Assembly (NCBI RefSeq): GCF_002847345.1
Contig: NZ_LXFV01000026.1
Coordinates: forward strand, 1 to 64,000
Source: Pectobacterium peruviense
Lineage (GTDB): Bacteria > Pseudomonadota > Gammaproteobacteria > Enterobacterales > Enterobacteriaceae
DNA length: 64,000 nt
Direction of reading: 5' to 3'
In this document: piece by piece, positions 18,100 to 27,640 of the stretch
Layout of the letters: the number at the start of each line of letters is the position of its first letter
Numbering within the stretch: position 1 is the stretch's first letter
The notes under the pieces: generated by a model
The model's database searches: none
Told to the model about the DNA's origin: nothing
What the model saw: only the letters and a program-made list of their open reading frames with translations
Program-made: the position numbers and the translations under genes

Positions 18100-19779
18100 T
18101 CAGAACTTTTCCCATCCATCACCGTGACGGCCATGTGCTGACAACAGTGGTGTAGTGCTCCGCCCGACAGCGCGATGAACAGGAGCAGCGAGAGCCGGAC
18201 GAGAGAATGCGATTTGCAAATCGCTATCCGAATCCAGATTGAATACGTCCACTACGGCAGACAGTTCACTGGTTTGTTCATCCAGACGAGCGGCGGCTTC
18301 TGCCGATTGCATCACCAATGTCGCGTTCTGCTGTGTGACGCTATCCATTTCGTGCACCGCCTGACTAATCTGCGTAATACCGCGCGTTTGCTCATCCGTT
18401 GCCGCCGCAATCTCACCAATCAGATCGTTCACATGCGCGATGGACGCAATAATTGCAGTCATCGCCTCGCCGGATTGCTTTACCTGCCCTGCACCGGTTT
18501 CAACCCGTGAAACGGATTCTGCAATCAGCGCCTCGATCTCTTTCGCCGCCTGTGCACTACGTTGCGCCAACGTACGAACCTCACCAGCCACCACGGCAAA
18601 TCCTCGTCCTTGTTCCCCCGCACGCGCGGCCTCAACAGCCGCATTCAGCGCCAGAATATTGGTCTGGAACGCAATGCTGTTAATCACCGAGGTGATATCG
18701 GAAATCTGCCGCGAACTGGCACTGATGCCATCCATCGTTGCCATCACGTTGGTGCTGATATTTCCGCCTTTTTGCGCCATCTCAGCAGCATCTTTTGCCA
18801 GTTGGCGTACCTGATGCACATGATCGGTAGTCTGCCGCACCGTGGCGCTAATCTCTTCCATACTGGCAGCCGTCTCCTGCAATGCCGCCGCCTGCTGTTC
18901 CGTGCGGCTCGAGAGATTATCGTTGCCATCCTTAATGCTGGACGTCCCGTTGTTGATTTCTGATGTGCTCTGCCGGATGACGGTCACCGTATCACGCAAG
19001 CTTTTCTGCAACCGCTTGATATCGGGAATCAACCTCCCCGCACAGTTTTTGCCAAACTCCGCCAGCTCACAGCCTAAGCGGCCTGCCGTTAGCTGTGCCA
19101 GATGGGATTTAAGCACTGAAATCGGGATAACCAGATAGTTCCTTAGATAGTATTCCGTGAAAATCAGCACAATGAGGCCAATAACCATCACGGCAATCAA
19201 CGAATTACGATTTTGGTTATTGTGTTCATTCACACTTGGAATCAACGAGGAAGCGGTAATATTGTCCGAATAGCGTTTGATGTCTTCGCCAAACGTCAGA
19301 CTAATCGGTGGGTAAACAGAACGGAATATCTGTCGAAATCCTTCATAATCATTACGTTGTAGCGCCGCATTCATCGGATCGATCGCGGTAGCAATCAGGG
19401 TAGTCCATGTTTTATTTACCGCATCCACCGTCGCTGACTCAACGCCAACGTGCTCCGCGGCCTGGAATTTCTCTAGCGAATCCTTGGTATTTTTTAGCGC
19501 AACCTGTGCCATTTCCAACGTCTTTCTGGCGTTTTCTGGTTCGTTACGCTGCAAATAGTCCATCGTTCTTTCCATGCGAGTGACGGCCCGAAAATATTGA
19601 TCGGTTCCATAGACCAGATGGGAATACGTTTTTCGCTGAGTCTCACTTTTATCAAGCAAATTGGTGACCTGATAAAGTGAGTAAAGACTGAATCCTGATG
19701 CTACTCCCCACGCCACTAGCAGGGAAGCCACTATGACCAGCACCATCATTTTTATGCTGACATTTCTTAGAAATTCCAT
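18100..19779 (-). CDS. Methyl-accepting chemotaxis protein (Tar/Tsr type)
   Basis: 559-residue transmembrane chemoreceptor. Helix 1 is near residues 11-33, a periplasmic four-helix Tar-like ligand domain covers about 34-190, helix 2 ([21 protein letters not shown]) is near 193-213, then HAMP and a signalling domain with the hairpin tip [21 protein letters not shown]. Methylation-type glutamine/glutamate pairs ([20 protein letters not shown]) are present. The protein ends GDGWEKF, a variant of the NWETF tether that recruits CheR and CheB. Ligand unknown; the periplasmic domain does not tell. A stem-loop at 19806-19833 (TTTCCCG / CGGGAAA) lies just upstream of the start. Confidence 0.9.
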   Translation of the reverse strand: MEFLRNVSIKMMVLVIVASLLVAWGVASGFSLYSLYQVTNLLDKSETQRKTYSHLVYGTDQYFRAVTRMERTMDYLQRNEPENARKTLEMAQVALKNTKDSLEKFQAAEHVGVESATVDAVNKTWTTLIATAIDPMNAALQRNDYEGFRQIFRSVYPPISLTFGEDIKRYSDNITASSLIPSVNEHNNQNRNSLIAVMVIGLIVLIFTEYYLRNYLVIPISVLKSHLAQLTAGRLGCELAEFGKNCAGRLIPDIKRLQKSLRDTVTVIRQSTSEINNGTSSIKDGNDNLSSRTEQQAAALQETAASMEEISATVRQTTDHVHQVRQLAKDAAEMAQKGGNISTNVMATMDGISASSRQISDITSVINSIAFQTNILALNAAVEAARAGEQGRGFAVVAGEVRTLAQRSAQAAKEIEALIAESVSRVETGAGQVKQSGEAMTAIIASIAHVNDLIGEIAAATDEQTRGITQISQAVHEMDSVTQQNATLVMQSAEAAARLDEQTSELSAVVDVFNLDSDSDLQIAFSRPALAAPVHRAVGRSTTPLLSAHGRHGDGWEKF

Positions 19780-20316
19780 AATGCACTCCGCGACGTTAAA
19801 AAATATTTCCCGCCCGCACTCGCTGTCGGGAAAGTATTTACTTTTTTGCTCATGACGGTGCCGTCCGTCGCATCACGCCCTTTATCCCGCGCGATCTGAC
19901 AGACGTTCTGGAATTCCCTGATTAATTACCCATTAGATGGGAAGTCGAGCTCAAAAAATTAACGAACAGAATGCGTTATCTTCCTTGAGAGGCCAGTTTC
20001 CGTTGTTTTAAACAGCCGATAGGCATGAATGCATCAGCCTAGTCGGTGGCACATAGAGTTAGTATCGTCAAAAACAGTATAGGCATTAACGGATAAAGAG
20101 GATGAATACGCTATCACGTTATTTTCCAGACAAATGTCCTATGGAAAAAGGTCGTGACGCTCAAGGCGTTAGGACAATTTGTCACGCGTTGAGCATGACC
20201 ACGATCAGTAAATTAATTTTCTTTATCGGCGATTATCGAAGGTTAAACAACTGCATCAATGCGCCGCTACAAGAATGCAGTTCTTACGATCCCAAACTCG
20301 GCTTTGGAGAAAAATC
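19780..20316. other. Divergent region, chemoreceptor / fdhF
   Basis: 537 bases. Besides the stem-loop at 19806-19833 there is a GCTCAA / TTGAGC inverted repeat (20159-20164 and 20189-20194) in front of fdhF. I could not find a convincing sigma-54 promoter or FhlA/FNR site for fdhF, or a sigma-28 promoter for the chemoreceptor gene. Confidence 0.5.
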
Positions 20317-22467
20317 ATGCAGAAAGTGCTTACCGTCTGCCCGTATTGCGGGTCAGGCTGCAAAATTAACCTGCTGGTAGAGAACGGCAAAGTGGTTGGT
20401 GCGGAAGGGGCAAATGGCGTCACCAACGAAGGTGAGCTGTGCCTGAAAGGCTACTACGGCTGGGATTTTCTCAACGACACCAAGATTCTCACACCTCGAT
20501 TGAAACAACCGCTGATCCGCCGTCAGAGAGGTGCGCCCTTTGAAGCAGTCTCCTGGGATGAAGCCATCGGTTTCGCCAGCTCTCGACTGAAAGCCATCAA
20601 AGAGAAGTACGGTGCCGAGTCGATTATGCATACGGGATCGTCTCGCGGCCCCGGCAATGAAACCAACTACGTGATGCAGAAATTTGCCCGAGCGGTAACC
20701 GGCAATAATAACGTCGACTGCTGCGCCCGACTCTGCCACGGCCCTTCGGTTGCCGGATTACAAGTCACACTGGGCAACGGCGCAATGAGTAATTCCATCT
20801 GTGAAATCGAAAAGACCGACTGCATCCTGATTTTTGGCTATAACGCCGCGGACTCTCATCCTATCGTGGCACGCCGGATCCTGAAGGCCAAAGCACGCGG
20901 GGCAAAAATCATCGTGTGCGATCCACGCCATATTGAAACCGCACGTATCGCCGATCTGTGGCTACCGTTGAAAAACGGCTCCAACATGGCGCTGGTCAAC
21001 GCGTTTGCTAACGTGCTGATTAACGAAGGTCGCTACGATAAAGCTTATGTCGCCCGCCATACCGAAGGCTTTGAGGAATTCAGTCAGACCGTCGCAAAAT
21101 ACACGCCCGAGTATGTCGCCGACATTACCGGTTTATCACCAAAATTGATTCGAGACGCGATGCGGATATATGCCGCCGCACCGTCCGCCACCATTCTATG
21201 GGGAATGGGCGTGACGCAGTGGGGTCAAGGCGTTGATGTGGTCAAAGGATTGTCCGGTTTAGCACTGCTAACGGGGAATTTGGGGCGTCCGAACGTTGGC
21301 GTCGGGCCGGTGCGTGGGCAAAACAATGTACAGGGTGCCTGCGATATGGGCGCGCTGCCCAATATGTTCCCCGGTTATCAAAACGTCACGGATAAGGCGA
21401 CGCTGACGAAATTTGCCGATGCCTGGGGCGTGCCTGAGCTGTCTGACAAAATTGGCTACTCGCTGACCGACCTTCCACATAAAATAAAAGAAGGGAAAAT
21501 CAGAGCCAATTACGTAATGGGCGAAGATCCACTGCAAACCGAGCCAGATCTGTCGATGCTGCGCGATGCGTTCAACGAGCTGGAGTTACTGATCGTACAA
21601 GACATCTTCATGACCAAAACTGCCGCGATTGCCGATGTCATTTTACCGGCAACATCCTGGGGCGAGCACGAAGGGGTCTATACCGCTGCTGACCGAGGAT
21701 TCCAACGTTTTTATAAAGCCGTAGAACCGCAGGGCGATGTCAAACCCGACTGGGAAATCATCAGCCTGATGGCGACGGCTCTCGGTTACCCGATGCACTA
21801 CAACAATACGCAGGAAATCTGGGACGAACTGCGACAACTCTGCCCGCTGTATTACGGCGCGACCTACGAGAAAATGGCCGGACTGGGCTATGTGCCGTGG
21901 CCGTGTCCGACAGAAGACAGCCCCGGCACCCCGTGGCTATATGCAGGCAACCACTTCGATCGCCCTAGCGGGAAAGGTCTGCTGCTAACCGCCGAATGGC
22001 GACCGCCGATGGAGCTGGTGGATGAAGATTACCCGCTGGTATTGTGCACCGTGCGCGAAGTCGGCCATTACTCCTGCCGTTCCATGACAGGCAACTGCAC
22101 CGCCCTGCAAACACTGGCCGATGAACCCGGCTACGTACAGGTCAGCCCGCATGACGCTGAACGTTTAGGCATAGACGATCAGCAACTGGTTTGGATCTCA
22201 TCGCGGCGCGGCAAGGTTATTTCTCGCGTTGCCGTCAGCGAGCGTATCAATAAAGGCGCCGTTTACATGACCTACCAGTGGTGGATCGGTGCCTGCAATG
22301 AGCTGACGCTGGATCATCTCGATCCGGTATCCAAAACACCGGAATACAAACACTGTGCCGTTAAGCTGGAAGCCATTGACGATCAGCAAGCAGCGGAGAA
22401 CTATGTACAGCAGGAATACAGTCAGTTGAAAGATCGCCTGCGTACCACCGCAGAAAACGTCAGCTAA
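20317..22467 (+). CDS. fdhF: Formate dehydrogenase H, cysteine form (selenium-free)
   Basis: 716-residue molybdopterin enzyme, collinear with E. coli FdhF (715). An N-terminal [4Fe-4S] site uses CPYCGSGC (Cys8, 11, 15) and LCLKG (Cys42). The catalytic position is Cys140 (CARLCHG), coded TGC, where E. coli has selenocysteine in CARVUHG; the next residue, His141, is conserved. PVRGQNNVQGACDMGALP and REVGHYSCRSMTGNC match the cofactor-binding blocks. It oxidises formate to CO2 and normally feeds a hydrogenase in formate hydrogenlyase, but no hydrogenase or maturation gene is nearby. GGAG lies before ATG 20317. There is no signal peptide, so it is cytoplasmic. Confidence 0.92.
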   Translation: MQKVLTVCPYCGSGCKINLLVENGKVVGAEGANGVTNEGELCLKGYYGWDFLNDTKILTPRLKQPLIRRQRGAPFEAVSWDEAIGFASSRLKAIKEKYGAESIMHTGSSRGPGNETNYVMQKFARAVTGNNNVDCCARLCHGPSVAGLQVTLGNGAMSNSICEIEKTDCILIFGYNAADSHPIVARRILKAKARGAKIIVCDPRHIETARIADLWLPLKNGSNMALVNAFANVLINEGRYDKAYVARHTEGFEEFSQTVAKYTPEYVADITGLSPKLIRDAMRIYAAAPSATILWGMGVTQWGQGVDVVKGLSGLALLTGNLGRPNVGVGPVRGQNNVQGACDMGALPNMFPGYQNVTDKATLTKFADAWGVPELSDKIGYSLTDLPHKIKEGKIRANYVMGEDPLQTEPDLSMLRDAFNELELLIVQDIFMTKTAAIADVILPATSWGEHEGVYTAADRGFQRFYKAVEPQGDVKPDWEIISLMATALGYPMHYNNTQEIWDELRQLCPLYYGATYEKMAGLGYVPWPCPTEDSPGTPWLYAGNHFDRPSGKGLLLTAEWRPPMELVDEDYPLVLCTVREVGHYSCRSMTGNCTALQTLADEPGYVQVSPHDAERLGIDDQQLVWISSRRGKVISRVAVSERINKGAVYMTYQWWIGACNELTLDHLDPVSKTPEYKHCAVKLEAIDDQQAAENYVQQEYSQLKDRLRTTAENVS

Positions 22468-22962
22468 TTCCTCTTGCCTAAGCCGTCGCGAATCTTTACG
22501 TGGCGGCTTAGGAAATCATGGGGTTTAGAAAATACCTGTTATTTAGAAAGTATCTGTTATTCAGAAAATACACGCCGGTTTAGACAGCGTTTAACTCTCC
22601 TCTCCGATAATGTTTTTATTCTCCTATCTCATCTTGTAAATATTTATTAATGAAACCGGATGAATTTCCGTCAATTGCTAATAATTTTCTACGCAGAAAT
22701 TAAACTTTCACATCTCTGTTTATCTTTTAAAATTATGTTGGTTATCGCTGACCTTCTCATCGTTCAATTGTTTTTTATTCCAATTTAGCGCAATTTGCGT
22801 TTCATTTTACAATGCTTTAATTTGTTTTTAACAAAAAGAGCCCCTGTTAGCCGTGATGTTCAAACCATCCGCATTACGCGTAAAGTCATGACCAAACAAT
22901 CGGTTAAATGGCAGCTGACAGGGATAAAAGGAATATTATTATTGCTCGCATAGAGGTCATTT

Positions 22963-23037
22963 ATGTTACCGATTACCGTTACCTTATCGCGCCCTCATTA
23001 TCTGTCATTGATTATTCGTATCGACCCCGGAAGTTAA
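22963..23037 (+). CDS. Candidate 24-residue leader peptide upstream of CitMHS gene
   Basis: An ATG preceded by GAGGT at six bases opens a 24-codon frame rich in Thr, Ile, Leu, Arg and Ser (beginning MLPITVTLSRPHY) and ending in TAA. It sits 239 bases ahead of the CitMHS start, with a small hairpin and a repeat between. The ribosome binding site is the main evidence. It may be a regulatory leader or chance; I do not recognise the peptide. Confidence 0.35.
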   Translation: MLPITVTLSRPHYLSLIIRIDPGS

Positions 23038-23116
23038 CCCTCTCCTTTCATTCGTATTCTCCTGAACGTCTCTGACGTTGGGAAATAGCCAGACCTTATA
23101 CCTTTCGATATGCGGT

Positions 23117-23185
23117 TATACCCGTAATACTTCAAGCTATATGTACGTTGGCCGCGTTCCTGCGACTCGAATTATTTGGGGTATA
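23117..23185. repeat. Minimal copy B (69 bases) of the dispersed TATACCC-ended repeat
   Basis: Starts TATACCCGTAATACTTCAAG and ends CTCGAATTATTTGGGGTATA, i.e. both element ends with almost no interior. It is inverted relative to the copies at 31753 and 35765. It lies 90 bases upstream of the CitMHS start codon. Confidence 0.75.
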
Positions 23186-23275
23186 TAAAAAATCGCATGG
23201 CTTTTTGCACCTTTAATTTGCCATAGAGAAAGGCAGTAAATTATTTGGGAAATAATAAAAAACAGGAGACATATT

Positions 23276-24589
23276 GTGCTCACTATTCTCGGTTTCTCTA
23301 TGGTCATCTGCTTTATGTACCTGATCATGACCAAGCGAATGTCTGCGCTTATCGCGCTGATTCTTGTCCCTACGCTGTTTGCGCTAGCCGCAGGTTTCTA
23401 TCAAGGGCTGGGCGCGATGATGCTGGACGGCATCAAAACACTGGCACCCACTGGCGTTATGCTGACGTTTTCTATTCTCTACTTCGGCATAATGATCGAT
23501 GCAGGGCTGTTCGATCCGCTAGTGCGCTTCATTCTCCGTTTGGTTAAAGGCGATCCGCTAAAAGTCTTGGTTGGTACCGCCGTATTAACGCTGATGGTCG
23601 CGCTGGACGGTGACAGTACCACTACCTATATGATCGCAATTGCCGCCTTTTTGCCGCTCTATCAACGGTTGGGCATGAACGTGCTGGGATTAACCTGTCT
23701 GGTTAACATTGCCAGCGGGGTAATGAACCTTTCTCCATGGGGCGGCCCCACGGCGCGCGCCGCTGCCGCATTGCGCGTGGATGCGCTGGACGTATTCCTT
23801 CCCATGCTGCCCGCGATTATTTTAGCCAGCCTGACGCTGGTCGGCGTCGCCGTTTTTCTGGGGCTACAGGAGCGTAAACGCTTGGGGATCATTGATATCA
23901 GCAATTTCCAGAATGTCTCGATCAATCTGGGTAATGGCAGTGACGAAGAAAGCGATGCTAATCGCCGGCCTAAAATGTTCTGGCCCAATTTTATTCTCAC
24001 CACCCTACTTTTGGTGTTTCTGGTGATTGGCCTTCTACCCATTCAGGTGCTGTTTATGGCCGGCTTCGCCATCGCCGTCATGCTCAACTACCCGAAGCTG
24101 GAAGAACAAAAAGCGCGAATCGGTTCACACGCGGCTAACGTGCTGGCGGTGACATCACTGATTTTCGCCGCTGGGATTTTCACCGGAATTTTGTCCGGTA
24201 CAGGAATGGTCGATGCGATGGCGAAAAGCCTATTACAGGTAATACCAGAGAGTTTCGGGCCGTACCTTGCCGTATTCACGGCGCTCATTAGCCTGCCCTT
24301 TACTTTTTTGATGTCCAACGATGCGTTCTATTTCGGAATCTTACCGGTTATCGCCCAGACAGCGATCAACTACGGTATTACGCCAGAAGAGATCGCCCGT
24401 GCCTCGATAGTCGGCCAGCCGTTCCACCTGCTCAGCCCGCTGGTGCCGTCGCTCTATCTGTTGGTCAGTCTGGCAAAAGTGGACATCGGCGATCACCAAC
24501 GCTTTGCAATCAAATGGGCGATTTTTGTCAGTCTGTCGCTGTTGGTCGGTGGTATTGTCTTCGGTGCGTTTCCGTTCTATCACCAGTGA
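23276..24589 (+). CDS. CitMHS-family citrate/metal:proton symporter
   Basis: 437 residues with about twelve membrane segments. Family marks are the block LMVALDGDSTTTYMIAIAAF near residues 105-124 and MNLSPWGGPTARAAAAL, both typical of CitM/CitH/CitN carriers that take up citrate complexed with Mg2+ or other divalent metals. The start is a GTG with AGGAG seven bases before it. A long leader precedes it, and a hairpin (24598-24618, TGCTCCGG / CCGGAGCA) follows the stop, ahead of a GntR-type regulator gene that may control it. Confidence 0.85.
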   Translation: MLTILGFSMVICFMYLIMTKRMSALIALILVPTLFALAAGFYQGLGAMMLDGIKTLAPTGVMLTFSILYFGIMIDAGLFDPLVRFILRLVKGDPLKVLVGTAVLTLMVALDGDSTTTYMIAIAAFLPLYQRLGMNVLGLTCLVNIASGVMNLSPWGGPTARAAAALRVDALDVFLPMLPAIILASLTLVGVAVFLGLQERKRLGIIDISNFQNVSINLGNGSDEESDANRRPKMFWPNFILTTLLLVFLVIGLLPIQVLFMAGFAIAVMLNYPKLEEQKARIGSHAANVLAVTSLIFAAGIFTGILSGTGMVDAMAKSLLQVIPESFGPYLAVFTALISLPFTFLMSNDAFYFGILPVIAQTAINYGITPEEIARASIVGQPFHLLSPLVPSLYLLVSLAKVDIGDHQRFAIKWAIFVSLSLLVGGIVFGAFPFYHQ

Positions 24590-24597
24590 GTCAGGAT

Positions 24598-24618
24598 TGC
24601 TCCGGTCTGGCCGGAGCA
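24598..24618 (+). terminator. Stem-loop between CitMHS and GntR-type genes
   Basis: TGCTCCGG (24598-24605) / CCGGAGCA (24611-24618) with a TCTGG loop, nine bases after the CitMHS stop. No T tract follows, so read-through into the regulator gene is likely. Confidence 0.5.
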
Positions 24619-24698
24619 CACTCAGCTAGCAGGCGATCCTTACTGGCAAGAGCACAACGATATCTCCGTAACACCCTAAACGACATAGCAGGATAGCG

Positions 24699-25592
24699 AT
24701 GGCTTTAACTCCCCTACAGACAAGGATTGTCAGGCAGATTGTCGCCTATATTCGCCGTGAGCAACTGCCACTCGGCGCTCACCTGATCGAATCATCGCTG
24801 GCGCAGGAGCTGAACGCATCACGCACACCGGTCAAGGCTGCGCTACTATATCTGACAGCAAGAGGTATGCTGCATTACCATCGCAACCGAGGGTTTTACC
24901 TCGACCGCCATGCTCATGAACTGGGTCAATTAGTCGCCGAATTAGCCGCCAGCAGCGAAGATCCGCTCTACCAGAAGATTGTCGATATGCGCCTCACACG
25001 GCGGTTACCCGAGCAATTTTCAGAAGTGGATCTCATGCGAGAGTGTCAAGTATCCCGCCCCGTGCTGCGTAACGTTCTGACGCGTATTCAACAGGAAGGT
25101 TGGCTAGAGTTTCGTACTGGTCAAGGCTGGCGAACCACGCCGATTATCGATTCCGTCGCGGCCTATGAGGAAAGTTTCACCTTCCGCCTGCTGGTTGAGC
25201 CAATCAGCCTGCTATCACCGCAGTTCCATATCGATCCGCACACGCTTCACGCCTGCCGTAAACAGCAGGAAGATATTCTTAATGGTGGTTATCTGACGCT
25301 CACGCCCCATGAAATGTTCGATGCCAATACGCACTTTCATGAAACGCTGCTCGCCTGTAGCGGCAACCGCTTCGCCCACCATAGTCTACAGCGAATCAAT
25401 CAATTACGGCGCCTGGTGGAATATCGGCAAGGCAGTCCCGTCTTCAACCCCAAGAGGTTGGAACAGATTGCCGAACATCTGGTCATTCTTGATTGCCTGC
25501 AACGGGGAGAGATCGAAAGTGCAGCAGATAGGATGAAAAAACACCTGGAAAAAGCATGCCACGATAAAGTGAGCATTGATCTCTTTCGGTGA
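24699..25592 (+). CDS. GntR/FCD-type regulator with two winged-helix domains
   Basis: 297 residues. The first winged helix covers about residues 5-65, with the GntR pattern PLGAHLIESSLAQELNASRT followed by PVKAALLYLTARGML. A second winged-helix-like unit covers about 85-148 (VDLMRECQVSRPVLRNVLTR, then IQQEGWLEFRTGQGWR). The last 140 residues are helical like FCD ligand-binding domains, with histidines in NTHFHETLLACSGN and EIAEHL-like positions. Usual FadR/FCD proteins have one such domain and about 230 residues. It lies 109 bases behind the CitMHS gene and probably regulates it. I take the double reader as real because both halves are in one intact frame. Confidence 0.75.
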   Translation: MALTPLQTRIVRQIVAYIRREQLPLGAHLIESSLAQELNASRTPVKAALLYLTARGMLHYHRNRGFYLDRHAHELGQLVAELAASSEDPLYQKIVDMRLTRRLPEQFSEVDLMRECQVSRPVLRNVLTRIQQEGWLEFRTGQGWRTTPIIDSVAAYEESFTFRLLVEPISLLSPQFHIDPHTLHACRKQQEDILNGGYLTLTPHEMFDANTHFHETLLACSGNRFAHHSLQRINQLRRLVEYRQGSPVFNPKRLEQIAEHLVILDCLQRGEIESAADRMKKHLEKACHDKVSIDLFR

Positions 25593-26253
25593 AATAACCA
25601 ACAGCGAGGTCTCAAATCATCAGTAACATATGTTTAAAAAATAAAAAACACCATTTTAAACACCTTAAACGCCCAGGTAGTTACAAACAGAAACACATAG
25701 AACAATAATTAAACTCCACATCAACAGCAAAAAAATAAAACCTAGGAAACAAAAAACAAAGTCACGATTTAAATAATTAAAAAATTATTTTCTTCATAAA
25801 ATGGCATGTATATAAAGTTTTCGTTAATTGTTCTTTTATTTTTACTTAATCTTTAAGTAATTCACCATCTGTTTTATTGATGTATAGCCACATATCATTA
25901 GCAACACTACTTCAACACTTTAGCTCATCTGCCTTTACCGCAAAAAAACAAACTAAGATATTGTTTAATAATGAATTAATAAATAACTCACGCTTTACGC
26001 GATCTGCGCACCACATCCCCATTTATCATTACAAGCGGTGCGGACATGCATTTTTCGCATGACAAAGATCACAATTACATAACAATCCGTAGAAAAAAAA
26101 TGTAAAAAGCAAGAATCGTTGTAATATCGGCGGGCAGACACAACACCCCAATAACAGGTTCGGGTGAGGGCTTGGTGTATTCAGGGAAAGCACCAACCAT
26201 CACGCGGCAATAATATTGTGTTGTCTGAATCAATTCATCAACATGAGGTTTAT
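25593..26253. other. AT-rich intergenic region upstream of symporter gene
   Basis: 661 bases, strongly AT-rich, without a credible gene. A CRP-like site is annotated at 26058-26073. An in-frame ATG at 26164 extends the downstream frame by 30 residues but is unlikely to be used. Confidence 0.5.
26058..26073 (+). promoter_or_regulatory. Possible CRP site upstream of symporter gene
   Basis: CATGA-CAAAGA-TCACA matches the CRP core TGTGA-N6-TCACA at 8 of 10 positions, with one perfect half. It lies about 180 bases before the start codon at 26254. Catabolite control of a C4-dicarboxylate or acidic amino acid carrier is plausible. Confidence 0.35.
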
Positions 26254-27558
26254 ATGCAAAGGCAGAAGTTACTTGTACAGATAGTCTTGGCTATCGTCCT
26301 GGGGATATTAATCGGATGGGCCTGCCATCAGTATCTTGATGGCAGTCGAGCAAAAGAAGTTGCATCTTATTTCAACATGGTTACCGATATTTTCCTGCGC
26401 TTGATTAAAATGATCATCGCACCACTGGTCTTCGCTACGCTGGTTTCTGGCCTGGCAAGCATGGGAGGAAACTCCTCTGCCGTTGGCCGTATCGGTATGA
26501 AAGCCATGATTTGGTTTGTCAGCGCATCATTTATTTCTCTGCTTATCGGTATGCTCTTCGCGAACCTGTTCCAACCTGGTTCAGGCATGAATCTCGAAAT
26601 CCCGGTACAGCAGGTTGCGACTGGCCTGAATACAGACGGGTTTACACTTAAGAGTTTCATCAGCCATATCTTCCCGAAAAGTATCGTAGAAGCGATGGCG
26701 AACAATGAAATCCTGCAAATTCTGGTTTTCTCTCTGTTCTTCGGCTCCGCACTTGCCTATGTGAAAGGCAAAAACAAACACGCGACCACGATCATTTCCA
26801 TGATCGAAGAACTGACCAAAGTGATGTTCCGCGTGACCGACTACGTGATGGCGCTGGCACCTATTGCTGTGTTTGCCGCAATCGCTTCCGCGATTACCAC
26901 ACAAGGCCTGGGACTGCTTTACGACTTCGGTAAACTGATCGGTGAGTTCTATCTCGGCTTGGCCGTGCTGTGGGGCGTTCTGTTCCTGGTTGGCTACCTG
27001 TTCCTGGGCAAAGCCATCATGACGCTGGCGAAACTGATTCGTGAACCGACCATGCTGGCCTTTGCTACCGCAAGTAGCGAGTCCGCTTACCCGAAAACCA
27101 TGGAAGCACTGACCAAATTCGGCGTACCGAAAAAAGTCACCAGTTTTGTGCTGCCACTGGGTTACTCGTTCAACCTTGATGGTTCCATGATGTACCAGTC
27201 CTTTGCGATTCTGTTTATCGCACAGGCTTACAACATCGACCTAAGCCTCACCCAGCAAATCCTGATCCTGCTGACGCTGATGATCACGAGTAAAGGGATG
27301 GCGGGCGTAGCACGTGCCTCTATCGTCGTGGTCGCCGCAACGCTGCCAATGTTCAGCCTGCCGGAAGCCGGTATTCTGCTGATCATCGGTATCGACCAGT
27401 TCCTGGATATGGGTCGTACTGCAACTAACGTCATTGGTAACAGCATCTCTACCGCCGTTGTGGCCAGTCTGGAAAAAGACATCCACGATGATGAGGAAGA
27501 GGTTACCGATGAGGTCGTCGCCTATAAGGAACCTCAGCAGGCCACGCAAAATAGCTAA
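26254..27558 (+). CDS. Dicarboxylate/amino acid:cation symporter
   Basis: 434-residue inner-membrane carrier of the DAACS family, like gltP at 4722-6038 but clearly a different branch. Family blocks are MVTDIFLRLIKMIIAPLVFA, AFATASSESAYPKTMEAL, LPLGYSFNLDGSMMYQSFAI and GIDQFLDMGRTATNVIGNS. The C-terminal tail is strongly acidic (DDEEEVTDE). ATG 26254 is preceded by GAGG. A strong terminator follows. The neighbouring HypT-like regulator and Asp/Glu racemase suggest aspartate, glutamate or a related dicarboxylate as substrate; this is inference. Confidence 0.87.
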   Translation: MQRQKLLVQIVLAIVLGILIGWACHQYLDGSRAKEVASYFNMVTDIFLRLIKMIIAPLVFATLVSGLASMGGNSSAVGRIGMKAMIWFVSASFISLLIGMLFANLFQPGSGMNLEIPVQQVATGLNTDGFTLKSFISHIFPKSIVEAMANNEILQILVFSLFFGSALAYVKGKNKHATTIISMIEELTKVMFRVTDYVMALAPIAVFAAIASAITTQGLGLLYDFGKLIGEFYLGLAVLWGVLFLVGYLFLGKAIMTLAKLIREPTMLAFATASSESAYPKTMEALTKFGVPKKVTSFVLPLGYSFNLDGSMMYQSFAILFIAQAYNIDLSLTQQILILLTLMITSKGMAGVARASIVVVAATLPMFSLPEAGILLIIGIDQFLDMGRTATNVIGNSISTAVVASLEKDIHDDEEEVTDEVVAYKEPQQATQNS

Positions 27559-27579
27559 TGCTGAATGAGTGTTTCATCA

Positions 27580-27608
27580 TAGCGGCCTTTTGGGCCGCTA
27601 TTTTTTTA
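27580..27608 (+). terminator. Intrinsic terminator of the symporter gene
   Basis: Eight-base stem TAGCGGCC (27580-27587) / GGCCGCTA (27593-27600) followed by seven Ts, 21 bases after the stop. Confidence 0.9.
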
Positions 27609-27640
27609 TCCCTCGTCGTACAATGACATTATCGCGACGT

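Larger units (their letters stand above)
22468..23275. other. Long leader/intergenic region upstream of the CitMHS gene
   Basis: 808 bases. It contains a stem-loop after fdhF (22477-22512, CCTAAGCCG / CGGCTTAGG), two direct 17-base repeats with a period of 18 (22533-22549 and 22551-22567), an AT-rich stretch to about 22830, a short candidate leader frame (22963-23037), a small hairpin AACGTC / GACGTT near 23064, and repeat copy B (23117-23185). The length and content suggest a regulated leader for the downstream transporter. Confidence 0.55.

Noticed and set aside
17947..18141. 64-codon plus-strand frame after the FTR1 promoter region
   Set aside because: No ribosome binding site and overlap with the convergent chemoreceptor 3' end.
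20102..20380. 92-codon plus-strand frame upstream of fdhF
   Set aside because: Overlaps the fdhF start out of frame and reads the fdhF N-terminus in the wrong phase.
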